Part shown: piece by piece, positions 22,641-31,376 of the stretch | Layout: the number at the start of each line of letters is the position of its first letter | Numbering within the stretch: the first letter of the stretch is position 1 | Source of the DNA: Pseudomonadota bacterium | GTDB taxonomy: Bacteria > Pseudomonadota > Alphaproteobacteria > Caulobacterales > Caulobacteraceae | Length of the DNA: 40,952 nt | Reading direction: 5' to 3' | NCBI GenBank assembly: GCA_023428785.1 | Contig: JAEYWU010000073.1 | Span: forward strand, 1 to 40,952 | Translations under genes and position numbers: made by a program | Notes under the pieces: generated by a model | Database searches by the model: none | Told to the model about the DNA's origin: nothing | The model's input: only the letters and a program-made list of their open reading frames with translations

Positions 22641-23096
22641 TTGGCCGTCCACCGCGTAACCCGCATCCTGCCGTACCGGCCCGAGGACCTGTTCGCCCTC
22701 GTCGGCGGCGTGCGCGCCTATCCGGAATTCGTACCGTGGATCTCGTCCATGCGGGTCTGGAACGAGCGCGAGACGGCGCCCGGCGTGACCGAACTGGACG
22801 CGGAGGCTGCGGTCGGCTTCGCCATGATCCGCGAGCGGTTCACGACGACCGTGAAGCGCGACGCCAACGACAGGCTGATCGAGGTCCGGCTGGTGCGGGG
22901 GCCGTTCAAGCACCTGCGGAATGAATGGAAGTTCCTGCCACATCCCACGGGAACGCAGGTCGAATTCTTCATCGACTTCGAGTTCCGCTCCAAGCTGCTC
23001 GACAAGGTTCTGCAGGCCAACTTCGACCGTGCGGCGCACCGGTTGATCAGCTGTTTCGAGGCCCGGGCCGAGACCCTCTACGGCGCGAAAGCCTAG
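22641..23096 (+). CDS. RatA/COQ10-like START-domain protein (ubiquinone-binding)
   Basis: A 151-residue SRPBCC/START-fold protein similar to yeast Coq10 and E. coli RatA: RILPYRPEDLFALVGGVRAYPEFVPW at the start, VKRDANDRLIEVRLVRGPFKHL in the middle, WKFLPHPTGTQVEFFIDFEFRS and a final helix ending ARAETLYG. Coq10 homologues bind a lipid quinone and support respiration; the toxin annotation applied to some relatives is not well supported here, and no antitoxin partner lies beside it. The start is TTG at 22641, 4 bp after lipA. Its stop shares a CTAG with the convergent pncC stop. Confidence 0.87.
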   Translation: MAVHRVTRILPYRPEDLFALVGGVRAYPEFVPWISSMRVWNERETAPGVTELDAEAAVGFAMIRERFTTTVKRDANDRLIEVRLVRGPFKHLRNEWKFLPHPTGTQVEFFIDFEFRSKLLDKVLQANFDRAAHRLISCFEARAETLYGAKA

Positions 23097-23584
23097 GCGA
23101 GACCGTCCTCAAGCAGGTCGAGGGCGACCCTTACCGAGGCGATCCGCACCTGCTCGCGGCCGAGGTCGCCGAACCGCATCTCGCGATGGCGTGTGGAGCC
23201 GTCTGCAAGAGCCAGCCCGAAGTGGACCAGGCCCACCGGCTTTTCCGCCGATCCGCCGCCCGGGCCGGCGATCCCGGTGATGCTGACGGCCAGGTCCGCG
23301 CCGGAGCGTTTCCGGGCTCCGGCGGCCATGGCCCGGGCGACGGGTTCCGACACGGCGCCGTGCGCCTCGAGCAGAGCCTCGTCGACGCCAAGCAGGACCG
23401 CCTTGGCGGCGTTGGAATAGGTGATGAAGCCCCGGTCGTAGACCGCCGACGAGCCCGCGACGCTGGTGATGGCGGCGCCGACCAGACCGCCGGTGCAGCT
23501 CTCGGCGGTGGACAGCGAGACGCCGGCGTCGATTGCGGCCTTAACCAGGCGTTGCGCGGCGGCTTCGATATCATCCGGGAACAT
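23093..23584 (-). CDS. pncC: Nicotinamide-nucleotide amidohydrolase (CinA C-terminal type)
   Basis: A 163-residue stand-alone CinA C-terminal domain. STAESCTGGLVGAAIT (25-40) has the catalytic Ser29/Cys30 region. VYDRGFITYSNAAKAVLLGV and SITGIAGPGGGSAEKPVGLVHFGL are the other hallmarks. PncC hydrolyses NMN to nicotinate mononucleotide in pyridine salvage. ATG at 23584 begins the conserved domain; the open frame to 23821 crosses into the divergent gene and is rejected. It ends on the same CTAG as the RatA-like gene. Confidence 0.92.
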   Translation of the reverse strand: MFPDDIEAAAQRLVKAAIDAGVSLSTAESCTGGLVGAAITSVAGSSAVYDRGFITYSNAAKAVLLGVDEALLEAHGAVSEPVARAMAAGARKRSGADLAVSITGIAGPGGGSAEKPVGLVHFGLALADGSTRHREMRFGDLGREQVRIASVRVALDLLEDGLA

Positions 23585-23657
23585 GGCAGTTTGGACTGTG
23601 GCGGGCTTGAGTCGATGAGGCGGCCCCGCCGGGCGTATCATCCGGGGGCGAGACCAC

Positions 23658-25931
23658 ATGACCGACGCGACCGCTGCGCCGCAAGCCCAAAGGCCGTCAT
23701 CGACCGCCCTGGTCTTCGCCGTGGCCATCTTCACCTCGGCGGCCCTGGTGTTTTCGGTCCAGCCGATCATGGGGCGGCTTCTGCTGCCGATGCTGGGCGG
23801 ATCGCCCTCGGTCTGGAACACCTCAATGGTCTTCTTCCAGGCGGCGCTGCTGGTCGGCTACGCCTATGCGCACCTGCTGCAGCGGGTGAGTTCGCTGCGG
23901 GGTCAGGTCGGCGTGCACCTGGTCATGCTGGCCGTGGCGCTCGCGGCCTTCTGGCCCCTGCGGCTGCATGAGGCGTTCGGGGCGCCGGACACCAGTGCGC
24001 CGATCCCCTGGCTGATCGCCAGCCTGGCCCTGTCGGTGGGCGCGCCCTTCGCGGTGCTGTCCGCGACCGCGCCGCTGCTTCAGGCGTGGTTCGCGCGCCT
24101 ACGACAGGGAACGGCGGAAGGGGCGAACCCCTATGTCCTCTATGCCGCCTCGAATCTCGGCAGTTTCGCGGCGCTGCTGGCCTATCCGGTTCTGATCGAG
24201 CCGCTGGCCGGTCTGGCGGCCCAGACGCTCGGCTGGTCGATCGGCTACGGCGTCTTCTTCGCCCTGATCGCCGGGCTCGGCGTCTATGCCTGGCGCCGGA
24301 AGGATGCGCCGGGCCTCACCGAGCCGCTGGAGCGCAGTCCGCCGGTGACCTGGCGCGAGCGGATCAGCTGGGTCCTGATCGCCGCCGTGCCGTCCAGCCT
24401 AATGCTGGGCGTGACCATGCACCTGTCGGTCGACGTGGCGTCGGCGCCGTTCCTGTGGGTCGTGCCGCTTGCGATCTACCTGCTGACCTTCGTGATCGCC
24501 TTCTCCGCAAGGCCGCTGATCCCGCTGGAGACTACCCTGATCGTCCAGGCCGCCGCCGGCGCCATCTGTCTTGCGGTCTTTTCGGTGACCAACGGCCAGT
24601 GGCTGCTGATGCTGGCGATCCATCTCGGATGCTTCTTCATCACCGCCCTGATGTGCCACCAGCTCTTGGCGGAGCGGCGGCCGGCGCCGGACCGTCTGAC
24701 TGAGTTCTTCCTGCTGCTGGCCTTCGGCGGAGTGCTGGGCGGGGCGTTCAATGCGCTGTTGGCTCCGTGGCTGTTCAACACGGTCGTGGAATATCCGCTG
24801 ATGCTGTGCCTGGCGGCCTTGGCGCGGCCCGTGCTTCAGCGCGAGGGCGGGATCAGGCCCTGGATCCTGCTTGGCGCGATCGCCGTGCTCGTACTGGTTC
24901 CGCCGGCGCTGTTCTACTGGCTGCAGAACGACGGCGCGCCGCACCGGGCGGGCTTCAGCTATGACGAGGGCCGGCGCGTGGCTCTGATGGTGCTGGCGAT
25001 CGCGGCCGTATGCGCCTTCATGATCCGGGATCGGCCGCGGATGTTCTTCGCGGGCCTGGGGATGATCGCCTTGTCGGGCAGTCAGCTGTCCGTCCGTTAT
25101 GACTGGAACGAAAGCGACCGCAGCTTCTTCGGGGTGATCCGTCGCGCCGACGAGCAGTTCCAGGGCGTGGGGACGATGCGGATCCTGATGCATGGCACGA
25201 CCCTGCACGGGGCCCAGGCGCAGGCGGCGGAATGGCGCTGTCGCCCGACGCTCTACTATGCGCCGACGACGCCGATCGGCGAGGCGGTCATCGTGACCCA
25301 GAACCGCAATGCGGCCGCCGTGATCGGTGTGGTGGGGCAGGGCTCGGGTTCGCTGGCGGCCTACAAGAGGGCCAGCGACGAGTTCACCTTCTTCGAGATC
25401 GATCCGATGGTGGACCGTTGGGCCCGCGACCCGGACAGGTTCACCTACATGACCGAATGCGCCGACGGGCCGATCCGCACCGTGATTGGCGACGCCCGCC
25501 TCACGCTCAGGGACGAGGTGGCCGGGCGCTATGACCTGCTGGTGGTCGACGCCTTCTCGTCGGACGCCGTGCCGACCCACATGCTGACGGTCGAGGCGAT
25601 CCGCGAATATCTGCGCCTGCTGCGTCCGGACGGCCTTCTGGTGCTGCATCTGTCGAACCGGAACCTGGAAATCACCTCGCCGACGATCGCGGCGGCTCAG
25701 GCGCTGGGCGTGCCCTATATGCACAAGATCTACGGGGCGAACCCCGATGCGCCGCAACTGACCGAAGCCGCGACCGAGGTCCTGATCATGTCACCGACCA
25801 GCGCAGGCCTGGAGCCGTTCCGCATCGATGCGCGCTGGCGCGAGGACCTGACCACAGACGTGTCGCCCTGGACCGATGACTATGTGAACCTATTCGGAGC
25901 CCTGGTGCGCGAGATTGAGCTCGGCGACTAA
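23658..25931 (+). CDS. Membrane-fused spermidine synthase-like protein
   Basis: A 757-residue fusion. The first 480 residues or so hold ten to twelve membrane helices of the type found in fused MFS/spermidine synthase proteins, starting with VFAVAIFTSAALVFSVQPIMGRLLLPMLGG. The C-terminal third is a spermidine-synthase-like Rossmann domain: VIGVVGQGSGSLAAY (about 553-567), FFEIDPMVDRWA, a GDARLTLRD segment and LLVVDAFSSDAVPTHMLT (about 628-645). The canonical aminopropyl-transferase loop GGG-D-G is changed to GQGSGS, so polyamine synthesis is not assured. The substrate is unknown. It is divergent from pncC across 73 bp, and its stop overlaps the convergent bpt stop. Confidence 0.85.
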   Translation: MTDATAAPQAQRPSSTALVFAVAIFTSAALVFSVQPIMGRLLLPMLGGSPSVWNTSMVFFQAALLVGYAYAHLLQRVSSLRGQVGVHLVMLAVALAAFWPLRLHEAFGAPDTSAPIPWLIASLALSVGAPFAVLSATAPLLQAWFARLRQGTAEGANPYVLYAASNLGSFAALLAYPVLIEPLAGLAAQTLGWSIGYGVFFALIAGLGVYAWRRKDAPGLTEPLERSPPVTWRERISWVLIAAVPSSLMLGVTMHLSVDVASAPFLWVVPLAIYLLTFVIAFSARPLIPLETTLIVQAAAGAICLAVFSVTNGQWLLMLAIHLGCFFITALMCHQLLAERRPAPDRLTEFFLLLAFGGVLGGAFNALLAPWLFNTVVEYPLMLCLAALARPVLQREGGIRPWILLGAIAVLVLVPPALFYWLQNDGAPHRAGFSYDEGRRVALMVLAIAAVCAFMIRDRPRMFFAGLGMIALSGSQLSVRYDWNESDRSFFGVIRRADEQFQGVGTMRILMHGTTLHGAQAQAAEWRCRPTLYYAPTTPIGEAVIVTQNRNAAAVIGVVGQGSGSLAAYKRASDEFTFFEIDPMVDRWARDPDRFTYMTECADGPIRTVIGDARLTLRDEVAGRYDLLVVDAFSSDAVPTHMLTVEAIREYLRLLRPDGLLVLHLSNRNLEITSPTIAAAQALGVPYMHKIYGANPDAPQLTEAATEVLIMSPTSAGLEPFRIDARWREDLTTDVSPWTDDYVNLFGALVREIELGD

Positions 25932-26644
25932 AGCCGAGACCAGCCTTCTGGCCGCAGCACCTCGAGGGGCCTGAAGTTGGCCTTGTAGTCCATCTTGGGC
26001 GAGCCCTGGACCCAGTAGCCGAGATAGACGTAGTCGAGCCCGACGGCCGTCGCCTGGCGTAGGTGGTCAAGGATGACGTAGCGGCCCAGGCCGAGCCGCG
26101 GCAGATCGGGATCGAAGAAGCTGTAGACCATCGACAGGCCGTCCGAGAGGAGGTCCGTCAGGACGCAGGCCACCAGCCTGTGATCCGGCGTGCGATATTC
26201 GATCAGGTGGGTGCGCACGGCCGTGTCCTCCACCATGGCCACATAGTCGAGCCAGCCCATGTCGGTCATGCCGCCGCCGGGGTGGCGCGCATTCAGATAG
26301 CGCTGCAGGAGGTCGAACTGCTCGGGGGCGGCTTCCGGCTCGACCAGGGTGCGCGACAGACCCTCATTGACCTTGAGGACGCGCCGCTGGGACCGGGACG
26401 CCTGGAACTCCGAAACCGGGATGCGCACGGATGTGCAGGCGTCACACGCCTCACAGGCGGGGCGGTAGGCGATGTTCTGGCTGCGGCGGAAGCCGACCTG
26501 GGTGAGGGAGTCATTGACCAGCGCCCCGTCCGACATCGGCAGATGCGCGAAGACCTTACGCTCGAACCGGTCAGGCAGATACGGGCAGGGCGACGGCCCT
26601 GTCAGGAAGAACCGAAGCTGTCGCGTCGGAACGTACTGGGTCAC
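25928..26644 (-). CDS. bpt: Aspartate/glutamate leucyltransferase
   Basis: A 238-residue leucyl-tRNA-protein transferase of the ATE1-like Bpt type, which adds Leu to N-terminal Asp or Glu and so marks proteins for ClpS/ClpAP. The N-terminal half has CPYLPDRFERKVFAHL and the Cys cluster PACEACDACTSVRIPV. The C-terminal GNAT-like half has YSFFDPDLPRLGLGRYVILDHLRQA and YLGYWVQGSPKMDYKANFRPLEVL, both highly typical. ATG at 26644. Its stop overlaps that of the convergent fusion gene. Confidence 0.95.
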   Translation of the reverse strand: MTQYVPTRQLRFFLTGPSPCPYLPDRFERKVFAHLPMSDGALVNDSLTQVGFRRSQNIAYRPACEACDACTSVRIPVSEFQASRSQRRVLKVNEGLSRTLVEPEAAPEQFDLLQRYLNARHPGGGMTDMGWLDYVAMVEDTAVRTHLIEYRTPDHRLVACVLTDLLSDGLSMVYSFFDPDLPRLGLGRYVILDHLRQATAVGLDYVYLGYWVQGSPKMDYKANFRPLEVLRPEGWSRL

Positions 26645-26708
26645 CTGGCTACTTAGTCTCCCTCAACCCCCTGATTTGGCGGCAAGACGAGGCGGTGTGC
26701 AAGTGCAA

Positions 26709-27605
26709 TCAGAGGCTGGTGTCCTCAGGCAGAACCGGCGCCTCGCGCAGCAGGATGATGGCGATTCGGCGATTTCCGGCCAGGGTCGGGTCATCGGGGT
26801 AGAGCGGATCGGACCCGGCCTTGCCCGAGACCTGATAGACGCGGTCGGCGTCCACGCCGGCGCCTTCCAGAATCTGGCGCGAGGCGTCGGCGCGGGCCGA
26901 GGACAGGGCCCAATCGCCGGGCGCCGAGGCGCGTGTGCCCGTCGCCGAGGTATGGCCCGAGATGCTGATCCGGTTCGGAAGCTGATTGATTACCCGGCTG
27001 ATGGCGCGCAGCAGGACGCGGGCCCTTTCGTTGGGGCGGGACGAATTCTGTTCGAACATCGAGCGGCCTTCCTGATCCACAAGCTGGATCCGAAGACCTT
27101 CAGGGGTTTGGTCGATGATCAGGTGCCGTGACAGCTCGGCCAGTTCCGGCATGTCCTGCATGGCCTGGCGCAGCGATGCGGCCGCTGAGGCGAAGTCCGC
27201 GGCTTCGCGGCGCGCGATCTCTTCACGGAGTTCCGCCTCGGACGCGGCGGCGAGGTCCGAGGTGCGGCCGGCGCGGTCGACCTGCTGGTCGGGCGCCTCG
27301 GGCGCCAGTTGGTTGACGATGGCGGTGGAGCCGTCGCTCTTGACCCCGTCATCGCCTAGCGAAGTCCCGCCCAGGAGACCGCCGGACCCGGAGGTCGTGG
27401 GCGATACGCTGGCCGGCGCGAAATATTCGGCGATGCCGCGCTTCTGCTCGGGGTCGGTCGTGTTGATCAGCCACATCAGAAGGAAGAAGGCCATCATGGC
27501 CGTGACGAAGTCGGCGTAGGCCACTTTCCACGCGCCGCCATGGTGGCCGTGATCGCCACCCTTCTTGACCTTCTTGATGAGGATGGGCCGATCGCTCATC
27601 GACAT
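26709..27605 (-). CDS. motB: Flagellar motor stator protein MotB
   Basis: A 298-residue stator subunit. After a basic, His-rich start (IKKVKKGGDHGHHGGAW), the single membrane helix AYADFVTAMMAFFLLMWLI holds the proton-carrying Asp32. A flexible linker (about 60-150) leads to the OmpA-like peptidoglycan-binding domain with ISISGHTSATG and ALSSARADASRQILEG, then NRRIAIILL. The longer frame to 27650 adds an Arg-rich leader without support, so ATG at 27605 is used (27599 is also possible). motA is not adjacent; it is also separate in Caulobacter. Confidence 0.95.
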   Translation of the reverse strand: MSMSDRPILIKKVKKGGDHGHHGGAWKVAYADFVTAMMAFFLLMWLINTTDPEQKRGIAEYFAPASVSPTTSGSGGLLGGTSLGDDGVKSDGSTAIVNQLAPEAPDQQVDRAGRTSDLAAASEAELREEIARREAADFASAAASLRQAMQDMPELAELSRHLIIDQTPEGLRIQLVDQEGRSMFEQNSSRPNERARVLLRAISRVINQLPNRISISGHTSATGTRASAPGDWALSSARADASRQILEGAGVDADRVYQVSGKAGSDPLYPDDPTLAGNRRIAIILLREAPVLPEDTSL

Positions 27606-27704
27606 GGTTAGGACGCCCCGTAATCGCTTCCACCTTCTTCGGCGATTCAAGGTTAAGGGGGCGTTGCAGTTGCTAATGCCGGCGACGCGCCCTAGGTCCG
27701 GAGC

Positions 27705-28196
27705 GTGGATTCAGCCGTGACGCCTCCTGTCGATACCCGTTCCCTGCGCCGAGCCCTGGGCGGTTTCGCCACGGGGATCTGTGTGGTCACCGCCACGGGC
27801 CCCGACGGGCCGATGGGGATCACCGTCAACTCCTTCACCTCCGTGTCGCTGGACCCGCCGACGGTGCTGTGGAGCCTGGGGCGAGGATCGGAACGATGGC
27901 GCACCTTCTCCGAGGCCGATCACTTCGCGGTTCATGTGCTGGACGCCGGAGGGCTGGAGGCCTGCCAGAGGTTCGCCTGGGGCGATTCACGGATCGGCGA
28001 GGATGAACATGTCGCCGGCCTGGGCGACGCGCCGCTGATCGGTGGCTGGGTGTCACGCTTTGAATGCCGGACGATCCAGCGCGTCGAGGTCGAGGACCAC
28101 CTCCTGATCGTCGGCCGGATCGAGCGCTTCGAGGCCCGCGAGGGCGAGGCCCTGGCGCTGTATCGTGGGGCCTATGGGCCACTTGGGGGAAGCTGA
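27705..28196 (+). CDS. Flavin reductase-like FMN-binding protein
   Basis: A 163-residue flavin reductase-domain protein: LRRALGGFATGICVVTATGPDGPMGITVNSFTSVSLDPPTVLWSL, then WRTFSEADHFAVHVLDAG, and GDAPLIGGWVSRFEC. Relatives use NAD(P)H to reduce FMN or FAD for two-component monooxygenases. No monooxygenase is nearby, so its partner is unknown. The start is GTG at 27705; a second GTG at 27717 is equally plausible. It is divergent from motB and is followed without a gap by the next gene (TGA then ATG). Confidence 0.88.
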   Translation: MDSAVTPPVDTRSLRRALGGFATGICVVTATGPDGPMGITVNSFTSVSLDPPTVLWSLGRGSERWRTFSEADHFAVHVLDAGGLEACQRFAWGDSRIGEDEHVAGLGDAPLIGGWVSRFECRTIQRVEVEDHLLIVGRIERFEAREGEALALYRGAYGPLGGS

Positions 28197-29063
28197 ATGA
28201 AGACCGCATTCGCCGGGCTGGGCGTGATGGGCGGACCGATGGCCGGTCACCTGATCAAGGCCGGGCACGAAGTCGTCGGCTACAACCGCTCGCCGGAAAA
28301 GGCGCGGGCCTGGGCGGACAGGCACGGGGCCGCGATCGCCGATACGCCCGAAGCGGCGGCGGACGGCGTGGCGCTGTTCATCCTGTGCGTCGGCAATGAC
28401 GCGGATGTGCGTCAGGTCGTGACGGCTGCTCTCGAGACCGCGGCGCCGGGCTGCGTCTTTGTGGATCACACGACGACCTCGGCGCAGGTGGCGCGCGAGA
28501 TGGCGGCCCTGACCGAAAGCCGGGGCTGCGCGTTCGTCGATGCGCCGGTGTCGGGCGGACAGGCGGGCGCCGAGAACGGCCAACTTAGCGTCATGGCCGG
28601 GGGAACGGACGCGGCCATGGCCACGGCGACGCCGGTGATGCAGGCCTATTCCAAGGCCATCAAGCACATGGGGCCGGCGGGCGCGGGGCAGCTGACCAAG
28701 ATGGTCAACCAGATCTGCATCGCAGGCGTGGTCCAGGGTCTGGCCGAAGCAGTCCATTTCGCCCAGCAGGCCGGGCTGGACACCGACGCCGTCTATGAGG
28801 CGATCTCCAAGGGGGCGGCCCAGTCCTGGCAGATGGACAACCGCTGGAAGACGATGGCGAAGGGCGAGTTCGAGTTCGGGTTCGCGGTCGACTGGATGCG
28901 CAAGGATCTGGGACTGGTGCTGGACGAGGCGCGGACGAACCGTAGCCATCTGGCCCTGACCGCCCTGGTCGATCAGTTCTATTCCGAGGTTCAGGCGCTG
29001 GGCGGCGCGCGGTGGGACACGTCCAGCTTGGCGGCCCGCCTGCAGGATCGCAGTGGCAAATGA
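28197..29063 (+). CDS. Beta-hydroxyacid dehydrogenase family oxidoreductase
   Basis: A 288-residue NAD(P)-dependent dehydrogenase of the 3-hydroxyisobutyrate/tartronate semialdehyde group. The Rossmann motif GLGVMGGPMAGHLIKAGH is at residues 8-25. FVDAPVSGGQAGAENGQLSVMAGG (113-136) is the substrate loop. The catalytic Lys168 is in GAGQLTKMVNQ. The window has a second, more typical 3-hydroxyisobutyrate dehydrogenase (38912), so this one probably has another substrate, for instance a glyoxylate or succinate semialdehyde-type acid. It abuts the flavin reductase and overlaps the serine hydrolase by 4 bases. Confidence 0.88.
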   Translation: MKTAFAGLGVMGGPMAGHLIKAGHEVVGYNRSPEKARAWADRHGAAIADTPEAAADGVALFILCVGNDADVRQVVTAALETAAPGCVFVDHTTTSAQVAREMAALTESRGCAFVDAPVSGGQAGAENGQLSVMAGGTDAAMATATPVMQAYSKAIKHMGPAGAGQLTKMVNQICIAGVVQGLAEAVHFAQQAGLDTDAVYEAISKGAAQSWQMDNRWKTMAKGEFEFGFAVDWMRKDLGLVLDEARTNRSHLALTALVDQFYSEVQALGGARWDTSSLAARLQDRSGK

Positions 29064-30289
29064 GGGCGGCGGCTCCCTTCGCAGCCGTGGCCGGAGTAGC
29101 GGCGGGCGCGCTTCTGTCGCTGATGGCGGTGGGCAGTGCGGCCGCCCGCAAAGACCCGGAGCCCGTGGTGGCCGCGGAAGCAGGCGTCAGTCCCATCGTC
29201 CTGCCGGTCCTGACCATGCAGGAAGGCGCTCTGCCCCAATTGCGCGAACGGCTCGAGCGGCTGGAGGCCGCAGGCCAGTTCATGGGCGTTGTGCTGGTGA
29301 CGCGCGGCGACCAGGTGCTCCTGCGGGAGGCCTATGGCCCCGCCGATTCCGAAACCGGGGCAGCCAATACGCCGGATAGCCGGTTCCGGCTGGCTTCGGT
29401 CAGCAAGCAATTCACGGCGGCGGCGATCCTGCGCCTGCATGACGAGGGCAGGCTGTCGATCGACGATCCGGTGTGCCGCTGGATATCGCCTTGCCCGGCT
29501 GGCTGGGAAGGTATCCGCCTGACCCATCTGCTCAGCCACACCTCGGGCCTGCCGGATCTGATGGACCGCCCGGGATGGGGAGATCGGCGGGTGACGCCGG
29601 CGACGATCAGCCAGCTGACGGCGGACACCTTACAGTACCGGCCGCGCTTCGAGCCGGGCGCACGGGCCGACTACAACAACGCGGGCTACAACTTGTTGGC
29701 CGACATCGTCGAACGGGCGAGCGGCCAGCCCTATGAAGCGTTTCTGCGCTCCGCCTTCTTCGAGCCGCTCGGCATGGACGACACCGGCTCTGACGCTGAC
29801 GCTATGGGCCACGGCATCGTCATGGGCCACAACAGCGGCGGTGGCGGCCCGGTGCACGGGCCGTTGCCGAACGTCTCGATCATTCCCGGCGCGGGGGCCC
29901 TGTATTCGACGGCGGACGACATGCTGACGTGGCAGCGGGCGCTGCACCACGGCCGGCTGCTTTCGGCGGACAGCTATCGGGCGATGATCGCGGACCACGC
30001 GCCGGAGGATCAGGGGTTGCCGGCGGGCGCCCGGCCTCGCGCCTGGGGCTACGGGCTGTTCACGAGTGACCTGGGATCGGGCGCCGATCCGCAGTTCCAC
30101 GCCTTTCAGATCTATCACACGGGCAGCTGGGCGGGATTCCGCAATCTGGTCAGCTATCTGCCGGGCGAGGATGTCACCGTGGTGGTTCTGACCAACAACT
30201 ATCACCAGCGCGACCAGGTGTTCCTGATCGTCCAGCAGGCGATGGCCGAGGCGATCGGCGCGCCGTTCCCAACGGGTCTTCAGACCTGA
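29060..30289 (+). CDS. Exported serine hydrolase, class C beta-lactamase fold
   Basis: A 409-residue protein with an N-terminal signal or anchor (AAAPFAAVAGVAAGALLSLMA). The penicillin-binding fold is marked by Ser113-x-x-Lys116 in LASVSKQF, Tyr205-Asn-Asn in ADYNNAGYN, and the His353-Thr-Gly triad in IYHTGSWAGF. Relatives include esterases, D-aminopeptidases and class C beta-lactamases; an esterase or peptidase is as likely as a beta-lactamase. The ATG at 29060 overlaps the upstream stop (ATGA); the frame to 29012 would overlap the dehydrogenase more deeply. Confidence 0.86.
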   Translation: MRAAAPFAAVAGVAAGALLSLMAVGSAAARKDPEPVVAAEAGVSPIVLPVLTMQEGALPQLRERLERLEAAGQFMGVVLVTRGDQVLLREAYGPADSETGAANTPDSRFRLASVSKQFTAAAILRLHDEGRLSIDDPVCRWISPCPAGWEGIRLTHLLSHTSGLPDLMDRPGWGDRRVTPATISQLTADTLQYRPRFEPGARADYNNAGYNLLADIVERASGQPYEAFLRSAFFEPLGMDDTGSDADAMGHGIVMGHNSGGGGPVHGPLPNVSIIPGAGALYSTADDMLTWQRALHHGRLLSADSYRAMIADHAPEDQGLPAGARPRAWGYGLFTSDLGSGADPQFHAFQIYHTGSWAGFRNLVSYLPGEDVTVVVLTNNYHQRDQVFLIVQQAMAEAIGAPFPTGLQT

Positions 30290-30308
30290 CGAGGCCCGGG
30301 AGGTTCCC

Positions 30309-31376
30309 ATGAGACTGCTCGCTCTATTCGGCCTTGTGCTCGGTCTGGCCGGTCCGGCGGCGGCGCAGGGATGGCCTGTCACCGAGGGCGACGTGATCCT
30401 CTCGGATTTCGCCTTCAGCGACGGCGAGACCCTGTCGGAGCTGAGGATGCATTACCGCACGCTCGGCACGCCCCGGCGGGATGCGGACGGGACGATCACC
30501 AATGCGGTCATGGTCCTGCACGGTACGGGCGGCTCGGGAGCCCAGTTCCTGCAGCCGCAGTTCGCTGACGAACTGTACAGCCCGGGCCAGCCGCTCGATA
30601 TCGAGCGCTATTATGTGATCCTGCCGGACAATATCGGCCATGGCGCGTCGTCGAGGCCGTCTGACGGGATGCGGGCCGCGTTTCCCGAGTACGGCTATGC
30701 CGACATGGTCGAGGCGCAGCGCCGGATGCTGGTCGACGGGCTGGGTGTGACCCGGCTGCGGCTGCTGATGGGAACCTCGATGGGCTGCATGCACGCCTTC
30801 ATGTGGGGCGAGGCGCATCCGGATTTCGCCCAGGCCCTGATGCCCCTGGCCTGTCAGCCGACCGAGATCGCGGGCCGCAATCGGCTGTGGCGGGCCATGC
30901 TGATGGACGCCATTCGCTCCGATCCGGCCTGGATGGGCGGTGATTACGAGAGCCAGCCGGTCGAGGGGCTGCGGACGGCGGCGGACCTGCTGATGCTGGC
31001 GGGCGCCGCGCCGATGCAAATGCAGGAGATGCTGCCGACGCGAGAGGCGACCGACGCCTGGCTGGCGGAGCAACTGCCTCGGCGCATCGGCGGTCTGGAT
31101 GCCAACGACCTCTGGTATCAGGTCAACGCCTCGCGCGACTACGATCCCTCGGCGGGTCTGGAGGCGATCACCGCGCCGATGACCTGGATCAACTCGGCTG
31201 ACGACTTCATCAATCCGCCGGAGCTGGGTCTGGCCGAGCAGTTCGCCCCTCGTCTGGCGACGGCGCGCTACGTCCTGATTCCGGCGACAGCAGAGACGCG
31301 CGGCCACGGCACCCACACCTGGGCGCGGTTCTGGAAGGACGAACTGATCGACCTTCTGGAGCGGTCCGAGCCCTAG
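30309..31376 (+). CDS. Exported MetX-like alpha/beta hydrolase
   Basis: A 355-residue hydrolase with a Sec signal (LLALFGLVLGLAGPAAAQG, cleavage near residue 20). The fold is like homoserine acetyltransferase: HGTGGSGAQF oxyanion loop, nucleophile Ser157 in MGTSMGCMHAF, Asp in INSADDFINPP and His in GHGTHTW. Because it is exported it cannot act in methionine synthesis like the metX at 15150-16160, so it is probably an esterase or lipase with unknown substrate. It lies 19 bp after the serine hydrolase. Its TAG stop shares CTAG with the carbonic anhydrase stop. Confidence 0.85.
   Translation: MRLLALFGLVLGLAGPAAAQGWPVTEGDVILSDFAFSDGETLSELRMHYRTLGTPRRDADGTITNAVMVLHGTGGSGAQFLQPQFADELYSPGQPLDIERYYVILPDNIGHGASSRPSDGMRAAFPEYGYADMVEAQRRMLVDGLGVTRLRLLMGTSMGCMHAFMWGEAHPDFAQALMPLACQPTEIAGRNRLWRAMLMDAIRSDPAWMGGDYESQPVEGLRTAADLLMLAGAAPMQMQEMLPTREATDAWLAEQLPRRIGGLDANDLWYQVNASRDYDPSAGLEAITAPMTWINSADDFINPPELGLAEQFAPRLATARYVLIPATAETRGHGTHTWARFWKDELIDLLERSEP

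Noticed and set aside
22641..23096. RatA as a toxin of a toxin-antitoxin pair
   Set aside because: No antitoxin gene adjoins it, and the sequence fits the COQ10-like ubiquinone-binding family.
23585..23821. N-terminal extension of the pncC frame
   Set aside because: It crosses the divergent promoter region and the start of the fused synthase gene; the conserved domain begins at 23584.
24399..25757. 452-codon minus-strand open frame
   Set aside because: Shadow of the membrane-fused synthase gene; Arg/Gln/His-rich, no recognisable fold.
27640..27670. CtrA-type site (TTAA-N7-TTAA) before motB
   Set aside because: Only one half-site matches; the second reads TTGC.
29060..30289. Calling this gene an antibiotic-resistance beta-lactamase
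   Set aside because: The SxxK, YNN and HTG motifs define the broad serine hydrolase family; nothing specific to AmpC-type resistance was seen.
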